A stretch of DNA of 64,000 nt from Rhynchopus sp. YZ270_cl-10 (taxonomy: Eukaryota > Euglenozoa > Diplonemea > Diplonemida > Diplonemidae): contig OZ037836.1 of assembly GCA_964035575.1 (NCBI GenBank), positions 496,001-560,000 on the forward strand. The letters are read 5' to 3'. Positions 41,344 to 53,085 of the stretch are shown here, one piece after another (the stretch's first letter is position 1; each line of letters opens with the position of its first letter). Below the pieces are notes generated by a model. It made no database searches. It was not told the DNA's origin and was given only the letters and a program-made list of their open reading frames with translations. Both the position numbers and the translations under genes were made by a program.

Positions 41344-43916
41344 GGTTTTGTGTCTCTCTGTTTGAGGTGTTTTGGGTGGGGCAGGAAGAAACAACAAAGT
41401 TGATGCGTTACACGAAAGAGTTGCAGCAGTTGAAGCCACCCCTTCACGAAGGCATCCCTGCCATCCTCACGGTGCAAAGAGAGGTGCCGTCAAGAACTCT
41501 GAGGACAAACGGGCAACAACTGCTCTCTGTACGGTGGCGGCTTCAGAGCATTCCTTGCGCCACCTTGTCTGGGTCATTTGTAATGTCAGTTTCTTACTCA
41601 GGTGTACCACGGCATGACACGTGAGAGACAGGGGAGAAAATAGAGACTGACCTGTCCAGTCAGTGTGGTTTTACTTTGTTTCCAGTATTGGTGCCCAGCT
41701 GGTTCTGGAGGGGAGGGTTGTTGTTGCTGCTGTTTTTGCTTTGTGCTCTTTTTTGGTGGTCTTTAGACCCAAAAAAATGTGGTGTTTGCTTTTATTTTGT
41801 TGCATTCGTGTTTTGTATCCATGACCAAGCGAGGTGCGGAACCTATTAATAGGCTATTCGGCATACCAATTCACAGTGGTCTTATCAGGAATCCTTTTTT
41901 GTGTTTTATTTTCAAAATAAAAGTAAAAATGCTCGAGAGACTCGTTACTCTTTTGCTTGTTGCTCAAAAGGCTAAAAACGGGAAGAGGAAAAATGTTTGT
42001 TGTTCGCTTCCACAATTATTTTTTCTCGATTGATGACGGTAAATACGCAGATTTACGGTTTGAGTGTGTTTGCCTGAAGTACAGAAAATGTTGTGGAGCA
42101 CAAAGGGGAACAGAGAGGGGGAAAACAAGCGGGGCAGGTGGATGCGCAGAACATGCGACTTTTCACGAGGGTCTCGAGCATTTTGTCAAATACTACGTGT
42201 TAACTAAAAGTAAAAACTGGTTTCGGCCGGTCTGCTCCCTGAGCAGGAAATGTTCCCTTCGACCGCGTTAATTAGAAGGTGCAAGAGCTTAAAACAATAA
42301 AGCCTACATCCTCGAAACGTTTCTACACAAATGATTTCATTGAACGTATCCCAATCAATAAAGCAATAAAAAACAATAAAGACAAAAGGCATATCCAGAG
42401 AATGCACAACATGCGCATAATTGTGTTACGCGCATGGTTTTTGTGTGTTTTTTTTAAATGTCATGCGCATACAAAAAAAATGGATTTAAAAGGAGAGGTG
42501 GTGAAACGCACACACCTCGACCTGTCGGTGAAGTGTGGCTCTACCCCAACCCGCACCAGAATAGAAAATAGAAAAAGGAAGGGAGTAGGGGTACGGTGTT
42601 CAATTTCCTTTCAGCATTGCATGGTGGAATCATGGAATAATAAAAAACAGAATCGTGCTGGGGAGGGGAGGGAAGTCAAGTTAACAGCATCTATTGTCTA
42701 TTACTCGGATTCTCCGAGGTTTCTCCGAGGAACTCGTTTTGTTACTCATGGCAATTTTGTGTGCGAGTTTGATGCAGATTAAAGGATATATCAGGGCGTA
42801 TTTATAATGGACGAATAATGTACATTTACAAAAAAAAGACATGCCAAATGAAGGCGAACTTCGTATGTAAAGGGAAGTGGTAGGGTGTGTGGGTGTGGTG
42901 TGCAAGAGACAACAGACAGTGAAAAGGGGAGATAGGTCTTTTGTTTTGTTTTTGAAAGCTTCATTGTATAAGCACTGCAATGAAGCAGTGCCTGCATGAT
43001 ACCCCACACCGGCAGGGAAGGTCGAAACACTACATCACAACAGAACAAAGGGGGAGAGGGGGCACACTGTCACAAACAGGAAGACATCTGATGGAATATT
43101 ACCACCAATGTACCATAGTATCCCCGCCTGCAACATTCCGCGCAATTCTTGTGCGAATGCTAAAATGGAAAAAAATAAAATTGGTGCCGGGTTCTATGAT
43201 ATGCACGGAACCACCCTGCACCTGTTTGTCATATTTATTGTTTCCCGCGCAATACATGGGGAAACGTTTCGCTGTCGAAACTAGGGAAAGCGTTTTGATA
43301 AAAATTAATGAACACAAAAACCAAGCGCGTGTGGAAGAAAAAAGAAAAGAAAATATTTTTCTGATTCAAAGTGGTGTTTACGTTTTGGGTACGGGGCGGA
43401 GAATAAGATCTGTTCGATAAAAGAAACGCAAGCTCTTTTGTTTTATCTTGTTCAGTTGCATGGGAATCGTACACTAAAAATTTTTTATTGTCCCTTTTGT
43501 AAACCACACTGTTTTGTTCTTCCTTTTTGCTTTCAACCTTTTGTATTCATATACTTTTTTGTTGTTTGGGAGACACGCCCCACGTGTCGGTTCTGTGGAA
43601 AGACCAGCACGGAACCACCTGTGTGCTCCCTTTTTTCATGTCTATCCATGGAAACTGTATCACAAGTGATACCGGGGGAAAAAAAGTTTGTAAATTGCGG
43701 AAGACGCAAAACAAACTCGCGAACGAAAAAAAGAGCTTTTTCTGCGAAGTGGTGGTAATGGGGAGAATCAAACATTACGAAAAAACCTCCACTCTCATTT
43801 CGCAAGCTTCATTTCCGTTTTGGTTTTCTCCTCACACAAAAAATAAAGAAGAAGAAAAAAGGTTGCTGTTTGAATAAAGTAACGAGCAGCTAGCCTCTCA
43901 AAAGATGCACAGTGCC
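41344..43916. other. long spacer, first copy of a ~1.25-kb duplicated segment
   Basis: Bases 41344-42610 are nearly identical to 45141-46398, so the gene and its upstream spacer were duplicated together. Bases 42840-43110 hold a CA-rich leader-like stretch. Bases 43330-43430 match 48190-48300. The short open frames here (e.g. near 42279-42782) look like chance. The LRR 3' flank is at 43875-43912. Confidence 0.5.
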
Positions 43917-45140
43917 TCACATGCACACACATTTGCAATTGTTCTCCTTCTCCAGGTTACGGATCGCACGGCTCGATCCGGTGACGTCGATGCTGCTTCT
44001 AGGTATTGTGCATCCTTCCAGGAAGCCTAGCCCAATGTGCTGCACATTCCTCGACCCAGACAAGTCAAGTGTTTTCAATGCGCTGCAGTTGGAGAGAAAG
44101 TAGTTCCCCATATGTGTCACATTGCTCCACCCAGAAAAATACAGTGCGGTCAACGAACTGCAGTTGAAGAGGAACCTATGTCCAATCCGCGTCACATTGT
44201 TCCACCCACATAAGTCAAGGCTTCGCAATGCGGTGCAGTAGGAGAGAAAGTTGTTCCCTATTTGTGTCACATTGTGCCACCCAGAAAAATCCAGTGTGGT
44301 CAATGAGGTGCAGAAGGAGAGAAAGTGCTCATCAACCTGCGTCACATTGTTCCACCCAGACAAGTCAAGGCTTCGCAATGAGGTGCAGTAGGAGAGAAAG
44401 TTGTTCCCTACGTGCATCAAATTGCTCCACCCAGAAATATCCAGTGTGGTCAATGAGGTGTAGTTGGAGAGAAAGTGCTCATCAATCCGCGTCACATTAC
44501 TCCACCCAGACAAGTCAAGGGTTTGCAATGCAGTGCAGTTTTCGATGAAGTGGTCTCCTAATTGCGTCACATTGCTCCACCCAGACAAGTCAAGTGTTCG
44601 CAAGGCGCTCATCTCGGTGAGAAAGAAGGGCTCAATCCGCGTGACATTGCACCACCCAGATAAGTCAACAGTGTGCAGTGAGGTGCAGAAGGAGAGAAAG
44701 GAGCAACCTACTGCAGTCACACCTGGCACACCACTGAGATCAAGTTCTTCGAATGTGGCACCTTGTAAGAAGTAACGGGGGCTCTCAGTAACAACCTCCG
44801 CCTGCAGAAACAAACGAACCAGCTTGGGATCTGTCAGACCTGCGAACCTCTCTTCCGTCAGCTCTCTCTCACCCAAGTCACGAAGAGCTGCAATGGCGTC
44901 GTCCTTCTGCGACTTCTTCTGCGACTTCGTCTTCTTCATCAGCACAACTGTGTCCCCAGCACTCAGCTGCGTGATGTAGTCCCCTTCGGCCAGCGCCGTC
45001 CCTCCGAAGCTCATGTCAAAGCCGTCTTCGCGCAACTCTGCTGCAGACGCCACCTTCCGCCGTATGTCCGCAGTTGTATCATCCACACCCACCTCGACTG
45101 TGTACTTCTCTCCGTCAAAGCTCTCCACACATATTTCCAT
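43917..45140 (-). CDS. Ubl-LRR-CaaX family protein 10 (10 repeats)
   Basis: A 407-residue member from ATG 45140. The Ubl domain has 'FGGTALAEGD' in place of 'FGGKLLAEGD', a change shared with the member at 48917. Its linker is lengthened to 'KKTKSQKKSQKDDAI' by a duplicated 'KSQK'. Ten repeats, then a short end 'SRAIRNLEKENNCKCVCM' in which the 'SSVVSEHV' linker is replaced, as in the next two members. Confidence 0.88.
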   Translation of the reverse strand: MEICVESFDGEKYTVEVGVDDTTADIRRKVASAAELREDGFDMSFGGTALAEGDYITQLSAGDTVVLMKKTKSQKKSQKDDAIAALRDLGERELTEERFAGLTDPKLVRLFLQAEVVTESPRYFLQGATFEELDLSGVPGVTAVGCSFLSFCTSLHTVDLSGWCNVTRIEPFFLTEMSALRTLDLSGWSNVTQLGDHFIENCTALQTLDLSGWSNVTRIDEHFLSNYTSLTTLDISGWSNLMHVGNNFLSYCTSLRSLDLSGWNNVTQVDEHFLSFCTSLTTLDFSGWHNVTQIGNNFLSYCTALRSLDLCGWNNVTRIGHRFLFNCSSLTALYFSGWSNVTHMGNYFLSNCSALKTLDLSGSRNVQHIGLGFLEGCTIPRSSIDVTGSSRAIRNLEKENNCKCVCM

Positions 45141-46500
45141 GGTTTTGTGTCTCTCTGTTTGAGGTGTTTTGGGTGGGGCAAGAAGAAACAACAAAGTTGA
45201 TGCGTTACACGAAAGAGTTGCAGCAGTTGAAGCCACCCCTTCACGAAGGCATCCCTGCCATCCTCACGGTGCAAAGAGAGGTGCCGTCAAGAACTCTGAG
45301 GACAAACGGGCAACAACTGCTCTCTGTACGGTGGCGGCTTCAGAGCATTCCTTGCGCCACCTTGTCTGGGTCATTTGTAATGTCAGTTTCTTACTCAGGT
45401 GTACCACGGCATGACACGTGAGAGACAGGGGAGAAAATAGAGACTGACCTGTCCAGTCAGTGTGGTTTTACTTTGTTTCCAGTATTGGTGCCCAGCTGGT
45501 TCTGGAGGGGAGGGTTGTTGTTGCTGCTGTTTTTGCTTTGTGCTCTTTTTTGGTGGTCTTTAGACCAAAAAAAATGTGGTGTTTGCTTTTATTTTGTTGC
45601 ATTCGTGTTTTGTATCCATGACCAAGCGAGGTGCGGAACCTATTAATAGGCTATTCGGCATACCAATTCACAGTGGTCTTATCAGGAATCCTTTTTTGTG
45701 TTTTATTTTCAAAATAAAAGTAAAAATGCTCGAGAGACTCGTTACTCTTTTGCTTGTTGCTCAAAAGGCTAAAAACGGGAAGAGGAAAAATGTTTGTTGC
45801 TCGCTTCCACAATTATTTTTTCTCGATTGATGACGGTAAATACACAGATTTACGGTTTGAGTGTGTTTGCCTGAAGTACAGAAAATGTTGTGGAGCACAA
45901 AGGGGAACAGAGAGGGGGAAAACAAGCGGGGCAGGTGGATACGCAGAACATGCGACTTTTCACGAGGGTCTCGAGCATTTTGTCACACATACTACGTGTT
46001 AACTAAAAGTAAAAACTGGTTTCGGCCGGTCTGCTCCCTGAGCAGGAAAAGGTCACTTCGACCGCGTTAATTAGAAGGTGCAAGAGCTTAAAACAATAAA
46101 GCCTACATCCTCGAAACGTTTCTACACAAATGATTTCATTGAACGCATCCCAATCAATAAAGCAATAAAAAACAATAAAGACAAAAGGCATATCCAGAGA
46201 ATGCACAACATGCGCATAATTGTGTTATGCGCATGGTTTTTGTGTGTTTTTTTTAAATGTCATGCTCATACAAAAAAAAATGGATATAAAGGGAGAGGTT
46301 GTGGTGAAACGCGTGAAATGTGGCTCTACCTCCAACCCACCTCAGAATAGAAAAAGGAAGGGGGTAGGGGCACGGTGTTCAATTTCCTTTTGGCGTTGCA
46401 TGTAATCATACACTAAAAATGCAAAAATAAAGAAGAAGAAAAAAGGTTGCTCTTTGAACAGCGTAACGAGCAGCTAGCCTCTCAAAAGATGCATAGAGCC
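45141..46500. other. spacer, second copy of the ~1.25-kb duplicated segment
   Basis: Near-identical to 41344-42610 up to about 46398, with a ~25-bp deletion near 46310. The remainder is the 3' flank of the next LRR gene. Confidence 0.55.
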
Positions 46501-47862
46501 TCACATGCACACACATTTACACTTGTTGTCCTCCTTCAGGTTACGGATCGCACGGCTCGATCCGGTGACGTTGATGCTGCATTTACGTAAGCCATTAAGT
46601 GCTCCTGGCCAAATGTGATCCACCTTCGCCCACCCAGACAAGTCCAATGCTCGCAAGGAGGTGCAGTTGCTGACGAAGTCGTCATCGATGTGCGTCATAT
46701 TGCTCCACCCAGACAGGTCAAGTGTGGTCAATGAGGTGCATTTGGAGAGGAAGCACCTTCCTGCCTGCTTCGCACTGCTCCACCCAGACAAGTCAGCGGT
46801 TCGCAATCCGGTGCAGTTGGCGACGAAGTCGTTCCCTACTTGCGTCACATTGCTCCACCCAGATAGGTCAAGGGTCTGCAATGCGATGCAGTTGACGAGG
46901 AATACGTTCCCCACTTGCGTCACATTGTTCCATCCAGAAATATCCACTGTGGTCAACGCACGGCAGTCGTAGAGGAAGTGCCTCTCTATTGTGGTTACGT
47001 TGTGCCACCCAGATAAGTGAAGGCTTCGCAATGCAATGCAGTTGGCGAGGAAGTAGTCCTCAATCCGCGTTACGCTGTTCCACCCAGATAAGTTCAGTGC
47101 GGTCAATGCGCTGCAGTTGTGGACGAAGTAGTTCTCAATCTGCGTCACATTGCTCCACCCAGAAATGTCAAGTGTGGTCAACGAACTGCAGTTGGAGAGG
47201 AAGCAGCTTCCTACTTGCGTCACATTGCCGCACCCAGATAAGTCCAGTGCGGTCAAGGACGTGCAGTTGTGGAGGAAGTAGGGTCCAATCCGCGTCACAT
47301 TGTTCCACTCAGACAAGTCAAGGCTTCGCAATGACGTGCATTTGGAGAGGAAGTATTTTCCTATGTGCGTCACATTGCTCCACCCAGATAAATCAACAGT
47401 ACGCAATGAGATGCAGCGGTGGAGAAAATGTTCGTTTATTGTAGCAACACCTGGCACACCACTGAGATCAAGTTCTTTGTACCTGCCGTGTGCCAAAAAG
47501 TCTAACGGTGTCTCAGTAACAACCTCCGCCTGCAGAAACAAACGAACCAGCTTGGGATCTCTCAGAGTTTCGAACCTCTCTTCCGTCAGCTCTCTCTCAC
47601 CCAAGTCACGAAGAGCTGCAATGGCGTCGTCCTTCTGCGACTTCTTCTGCCACTTCTTCTTCAGCACAACTGTGTCCCCAGCACTCAGCTGCGTGATGTA
47701 GTCTCCTTCGGCCAGCAGCTTCCCTCCGAAGCTCATGTCAAAGCCGTCTTCGAACAACTCTGCTGCAGACGCCACCTTCCGCCGTATGTCCGCAGTTGTA
47801 TCATCCACACCCACCTCGACTGTGTACTTCTCTCCGTCAAAACTCTTCACACATATTTTCAT
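46501..47862 (-). CDS. Ubl-LRR-CaaX family protein 11 (12 repeats)
   Basis: A 453-residue member from ATG 47862, starting 'MKICVKSFDG' (Glu-2 to Lys). Linker variant 'KKKWQKKSQKDDAI'. With twelve repeats it has the largest repeat count here. The last repeat is atypical ('WAKVDHIWPGALNGLRK'). End reads 'SRAIRNLKEDNKCKCVCM'. Closely related to the next gene in its last four repeats ('DLSGWSS', 'SNMTHI'). Confidence 0.88.
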   Translation of the reverse strand: MKICVKSFDGEKYTVEVGVDDTTADIRRKVASAAELFEDGFDMSFGGKLLAEGDYITQLSAGDTVVLKKKWQKKSQKDDAIAALRDLGERELTEERFETLRDPKLVRLFLQAEVVTETPLDFLAHGRYKELDLSGVPGVATINEHFLHRCISLRTVDLSGWSNVTHIGKYFLSKCTSLRSLDLSEWNNVTRIGPYFLHNCTSLTALDLSGCGNVTQVGSCFLSNCSSLTTLDISGWSNVTQIENYFVHNCSALTALNLSGWNSVTRIEDYFLANCIALRSLHLSGWHNVTTIERHFLYDCRALTTVDISGWNNVTQVGNVFLVNCIALQTLDLSGWSNVTQVGNDFVANCTGLRTADLSGWSSAKQAGRCFLSKCTSLTTLDLSGWSNMTHIDDDFVSNCTSLRALDLSGWAKVDHIWPGALNGLRKCSINVTGSSRAIRNLKEDNKCKCVCM

Positions 47863-48916
47863 GGTTTTGTGTCTCTCTGTTTGAGGTGTTTTGGGTGGGG
47901 CAGGAAGAAACAACAAAGTTGATGCGTTCCACGAAAGAGTTGCAGCTGTTGAAGCCACCCCTTCACGAACTGCCGTTTGCTTGACCCTTTGTTTTGTTAT
48001 CCTGAGAGTGTGTGATCAACGTTGGTCAAACTCTCCCACTTTGTCTCTTGCCTGTTCTCTTCATATTTGTTCTGGTTGCAACGTCCTGATGGCAATCATG
48101 AGCCATCGATTGGGTGTCGACATCCCCATCCCCACCCCACCCAGGTACATAATGGAGTGCGGCATTGAGCAAAAGCGCACAAAAAAAAAAAGTGAGGGGG
48201 GGAGAAAAATATATTTTTTTCTAATTGAAAGTGGTGTTTTACGTTTTGGGGGGAGGAGGGGGATGAGATCTGTTCGATAAATGAAACGCAAGTTTTTTAT
48301 CTTGTTCAAAAGAATAATAGAACCTGCATTCTTGAACCTTTCTACTGACGTAATTTTCATTGGATGTATCCCCTTTTAAGAAAAACACTAATATATTTTT
48401 TGGCCCCCCTCTGTAAGTGTTGACCTGAATTGAAGTCCGGGAGCACAAGCAAAGGGCAATGAAAGGGAACAACAATATGTGAACAAGACAGCAAGAGACG
48501 GTGTCTATTTTCGAAACCACACACGATCATTTCTGTTTTGCATTATTTCCTTACAACCATACACGTACCGTTTGTATGGCGGAAAAAAACCCCCCCAAAA
48601 CCATGCTGGGACAGAACAAAACTGGGCAATCGAGCATTTTTGGGGGTGTCCCAGTTTTATTCCGTCCAAGAATAGTTCCTAGTACGGCATGAACAAGGGA
48701 GAGGCAGGGGCTGTACTGTCCAGTCAGTGTGGTTTACTTAGTTTCCAGCTGGTTTCTGGAGGGGAGGAGGGGGGGGATTAGGCTATCTATTTACAATGCG
48801 AAAGTTCCGTTCTTGTCTATTGTTGATTGTCTCTTTTCGTGTTCTAAAAACGCAAACATCAAAAGGGTTGCTGTTTGAACAGCGTAACGAGCAGCCACCC
48901 TCATGATGCACATGCC
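47863..48916. other. spacer
   Basis: Bases 47863-47965 match the upstream spacer of the neighbouring members; bases 48190-48300 match 43330-43430. The rest is AT-rich without recognisable genes. It lacks module A. Confidence 0.45.
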
Positions 48917-50212
48917 TCACATGCACACACATTGGCAGTTCTCCTTCTTCAGGTTACAGATGGCACGGCTCGATCCGGTGACGTTGATGCTGCATTTACG
49001 TAAGTTGCAACCATTAAGTGCCTCTCGACCAATGTGCTCCACCTTCGCCCACCCAGACAAGTCCAATGCGAGCAAGGAGGTGCAGTTGCTGACGAAGTTG
49101 TCTCCAATGTGCGTCATATTGCTCCACCCAGACAGGTCAAGTGTGGTCAATGACGTGCATCGGAAGAGAAGGCACCTTCCTGCCTGCGTCGCACTGCTCC
49201 ACCCAGACAAGTCAGCGGTTCGCAATCCGGTGCAGTTGTAGACAAAGTCGTTCCCTACTTGCGTCACATTGCTCCACCCAGATAGGTCAAGGCTTCGCAA
49301 TACGATGCAGTTGACGAGGAAGAAGTCATCAATACGGGCCACATTGTTCCACCCAGAAAAGTCGAGTGTGGTCAATGCGTTGCAGTTGGCGAGGAAGTAC
49401 GTCTCTATTTCCGTTACATTGCTCCACCCAGAGAAGTCAAGTGTTCGCAGTGCGATGCAGTTGTAGAGGAACCAGCTGCCAATCCTCACAACGCTCTTCC
49501 ACCCAGACAAGTCCAGTGTGGTTAAGTGGCTGCAGTTGGAGAGGAAGTAGTTCTCAATGAGTGTCACCTTGTTCCACCCAGAAATATCTAGTTTGGTCAA
49601 CGAACTGCAGTTGGAGAGGAACCGGTGTCCAATCCGCGTCACATTGTTCCACCCAGACAAGTCTAGTGTGGTCAATGAGGTGCAGTCGGAGAGGAAGTAG
49701 TGTCCTATTTGGATCACATTGCTCCACCCAGATAAATCAACAGTGCGCAATGAGGTGCAGCGGTAGAGAAAGTATTCGTTTATCGTAGCAACACCTGGCA
49801 CACCACTGAGATCAAGTTCTCTGAATGGGAGACCTGACAAGAACTCAAAGGGTGTCTCAGTCACAACCTCCGCCTGCAGAAACAAATGAACCAGCTTGAG
49901 ATCAGCCAGACAGGGATATGTAAGACCTCTGAACCTCTCTTCCGTCAGCTCTCTCTCACCCAAGTCACGAAGAGCTGCAATGGCGTCGTCCTTCTGCGAC
50001 TTCGTCTTCGTCAGCACAACTGTGTCCCCAGCGCTCAGCTGCGTGATGTAGTCTCCTTCGGCCAGCGCCGTCCCTCCGAAGCTCATGTCAAAGCCGTCTT
50101 CGCGCAACTCTGCTGCAGTCGCCACCTTCCGCCGTATGTCCGCAGTTGTATCATCCACACCCACCTCGACTGTGAACTTCTCTCCATCTAAAGTCTTCAC
50201 ACATATTTCCAT
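48917..50212 (-). CDS. Ubl-LRR-CaaX family protein 12 (11 repeats)
   Basis: A 431-residue member from ATG 50212, starting 'MEICVKTLDGEKFTVEV', which is closer to ubiquitin's 'MQIFVKTLTG' than most copies. The linker has an extra stretch, 'GLTYPCLADLKLVHLFL'. Eleven repeats; end 'SRAICNLKKENCQCVCM', where the upstream Cys is two residues earlier than usual. Confidence 0.88.
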   Translation of the reverse strand: MEICVKTLDGEKFTVEVGVDDTTADIRRKVATAAELREDGFDMSFGGTALAEGDYITQLSAGDTVVLTKTKSQKDDAIAALRDLGERELTEERFRGLTYPCLADLKLVHLFLQAEVVTETPFEFLSGLPFRELDLSGVPGVATINEYFLYRCTSLRTVDLSGWSNVIQIGHYFLSDCTSLTTLDLSGWNNVTRIGHRFLSNCSSLTKLDISGWNKVTLIENYFLSNCSHLTTLDLSGWKSVVRIGSWFLYNCIALRTLDFSGWSNVTEIETYFLANCNALTTLDFSGWNNVARIDDFFLVNCIVLRSLDLSGWSNVTQVGNDFVYNCTGLRTADLSGWSSATQAGRCLLFRCTSLTTLDLSGWSNMTHIGDNFVSNCTSLLALDLSGWAKVEHIGREALNGCNLRKCSINVTGSSRAICNLKKENCQCVCM

Positions 50213-51004
50213 GGTTTTGTGTCTCTCTGTTTTGTGCAAGGTGTTTTCAATTGGGGGTAAGAGTACGCAAGAGACAACAAACAGTTAGGGAGAGGTCTTT
50301 TGCAAATAAAAATGTGTGTTCTATTTTTCAACGTGGTCACCATCGTTTTCGTGGCTTCATGTATTTTCATGACTTGTCAGTTTCTCTATCCTCTGCGATA
50401 TGACGCGCAAACACGCCGTTTTCAATTTGATTCGCAGATACTGACTCACGAAGTTGCTGTGCCAAAAAAACACCTTCCTCTGCGAGGCGGGATACCACAG
50501 CGACAACGTCTATCACTCATGCGCCTATGAGTCGCTCAATGGCGTCATGGCTTTTATCATGACTACAGGGGTGAACAAGATACAAATACGCACATAACAA
50601 AGAACACAAATGAAGAGATGAAAGCTATCTTGCAATAACACAACAAACACCGGTGGGGTAAAACAGACACAAAAATAGCATTTTACACCCCAAAACGCCC
50701 AGAAATGGGTATACCAAATTGCTTTGCTTGAAGTACAGAAATGAGGTGAGTGCACAATAAAGGAGGAGGGTGGTAAATTTGTTTCAATAACTTTCAAAGC
50801 AAAGAAGAGAAAGCTCAAGGACGTCAATAGATGCATTCAAACGTTAGTGTTTTTGTTGCAAAAATGTGAAGAAAAAACAAAGAAAAGAGAACATTCTCGA
50901 CGTACACACTCTGTTGATTCTGAAAACGGGAGTACAAAAATAGTGCACATGGAAAACATGTGGTGCTTCCTAAGGTATGTCACAACTGTCATGTCCCGGG
51001 TGCT
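50213..51004. other. spacer with module A copy 5
   Basis: Leader shared with 58071-58230 and 63522-63600. Module A at 50369-50570 has a small internal deletion. Bases 50570-51000 match 58440-58740 and, partly, 31290-31850. No gene. Confidence 0.5.
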
Positions 51005-51405
51005 TCACATGCACACACATTTGTACTTGGTATCGTCCACGAGGCTATGGCCACTATCGCCACGCACATATTCTGACACAACACTGCACGATCCGGTGAT
51101 GTTGATGCTGCTTGTGGGTATTGTGCATCTTTCCAGGAAGCCTGGCCCAATGTGTGTCACATTGCTCCACCCAGACAAGTCAAGGCTTCGCAATGCCCTG
51201 CAGTAGAAGAGAAAGTTTTTCCCTATGTGCGTCACATTGCTCCACCCAGAAATATCCAGTGTGGTCAATGAGGTGCAGTTGTAGAGAAAGTTGTCCCCTA
51301 TTTGCGTCACATTGTTCCACCCAGATAAATCTAGGTTTTGCAATGCGGTGCAGGAGGAGAGAAAGTTACGCCCTACGTGCGTCAAATTGCTCCATCCAGA
51401 AATAT
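51005..51405 (-). pseudogene. C-terminal part of Ubl-LRR member 13, split by the LINE
   Basis: Begins at the LINE junction with 'ISGWSNLTHVGRNFLSSC' and holds four-plus repeats and the 'CVCM' end. The intact member at 62361-63521 shows that this continues 'YTSLTTLD' at 57461. Confidence 0.88.
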
Positions 51406-51503
51406 ACACACCAGGGACCACACACCACCCCAACACACTACTATCATTCACTTACCTCTTGCTTACCTCTCCTCATCCCCACCCCCACCCCAGCCTCCTC
51501 GAT

Positions 51504-53085
51504 ATGGCTGGTCCTGGACGCTCACGCGACAGATCGGGGTCCTCGGTGGAGACGAGGCTGCGCCAGCAGGACTGGAACGTGCCATGCGGCACACAGACGC
51601 AGCTCCTTGAACAGCTGCGCACAGGCAACGTGCCCGAACAAGGCGCTGTTGCCATCACGGACAAGGCGGTCGCCGCCGAAATCCTCAAGACCCACCCCCT
51701 CAACTCCAGAGATGGACCCCCCGTCGCCGTCGTGACGATGGAGCCCCTCTCCGGCCACCGCCCCCACACCACCACCTTTGTGATGTGCACTCGACAGGAA
51801 GGCAGCTACATCGCACGTACCATGTGCATGTACCCCCTCAGCCGCACACCACCCCAACACATCCTCAGGTCGACCAACCTGGGCGCTACACCGCAGATGA
51901 TGAGAGCGGTGCTAGAAGTGACACGCGACGCCAGCGACCACCACACCTGGCAGAAGACACCCGCGCAGGCCGCACGCAAGTGGCTTACGCAAGCCAACAT
52001 CGTGGCTACCTCCGTGACTGCAGCACGCGACTGCAAGAACACTACCCGCCTGCTAACCCGACTGTTTGTGCAGGTGCACCCCGATACCGACCTCCGTCGC
52101 GCGTCAGGCATCGACGGCGTGCTGATCCGGCCGCAAGCAGCCTCACGCGAGAGGGTGGTGTGGCTGAAGCCGGAGCACTCCCTCAAGGAGGCTCGTGACG
52201 CAGCACAGCTGTATCTCGGAAGGGTGATTGCATCACCCAAATCTTTTGGGTTGGTCATCACCGACCCCGACCAGGAACGCCGTGCCTGCGCGGCGATCCA
52301 CGGCGACGCTGGGCTCGCCGACCAGAAGTCGCTCCTCATGCGGGGAGTACCAAAGGCCACCAACCCCGCGGACTTTGTTGCCGCACTCAACAACCACGGT
52401 CTCAGCTGCACAGCGCAGGCCGTACAGAGCACTGGGAAGACCTGGTGCGTGAAGGTGACGACACGCCAAGGCGTCCCCGAAGACCCCTGTGTCATCAACG
52501 GGAAGCCGGTGATCGCCTGCGAGGCCCAGCCCGGACACCGCTTCAAGAGGAAGAAGAGGAAGAGGAGCGGATCGGGCCCGGGCACACCCGACTCCAAACC
52601 TGATGCAAAACGGCAGCGCAAGCCGAGAAAAAAAAAACAGCAACAAAAAAAAAAAAAGCACAACCACCGACACCACCGCAACGACAGAGCCGCAGCTTGA
52701 GTCGAGGGAGGAGCTACAGAAGCAGAACCTCGCTCTACTACAACAGCTGGTGGAGATGAAGAAGCAGCTAGAGGACCTGACGGCACAGGTGCTCAGCCGG
52801 TCACCACCCCAATCCGCCAACCACAACCACGACACCGTGATGAACGCCAAGACCCCTTCTCCCAAGAAGACCTCACTACCACCACCGCGACTGGGGAACT
52901 CAACGCCGCGCGCACCACGAGGCTCCCCGCGCACGCGCCGCTCACCACCACGGCGTGTACGTACCCCGAAGGCCACTAACCCAAATGACAGGGGGGTGGC
53001 ATCATCACCAACGTCGAAGCGCGAACGCGACGGCAACCGGAAGGGCCGGGACTCTGCGAAGAAGTCCCCCCCTTTCAGGGTCTGA
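51504..53085 (+). CDS. LINE ORF1 (RNA-binding-type protein), with frame change at an A-tract
   Basis: ATG 51504 ('MAGPGRSRDRSGSSVETRLR') opens a 398-codon frame to 52700. Near its end are A-runs at 52628-52637 and 52644-52657. Another frame then reads on to 53085 with a coiled-coil stretch ('SREELQKQNLALLQQLVEMK') and a basic Ser/Pro/Arg-rich tail. The two pieces together look like one ORF1 protein of about 525 residues: a globular part, coiled coil and basic RNA-binding tail. The change may be a replication or assembly slip in the A-runs, or frameshifting. No CCHC knuckle is seen. Confidence 0.7.
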
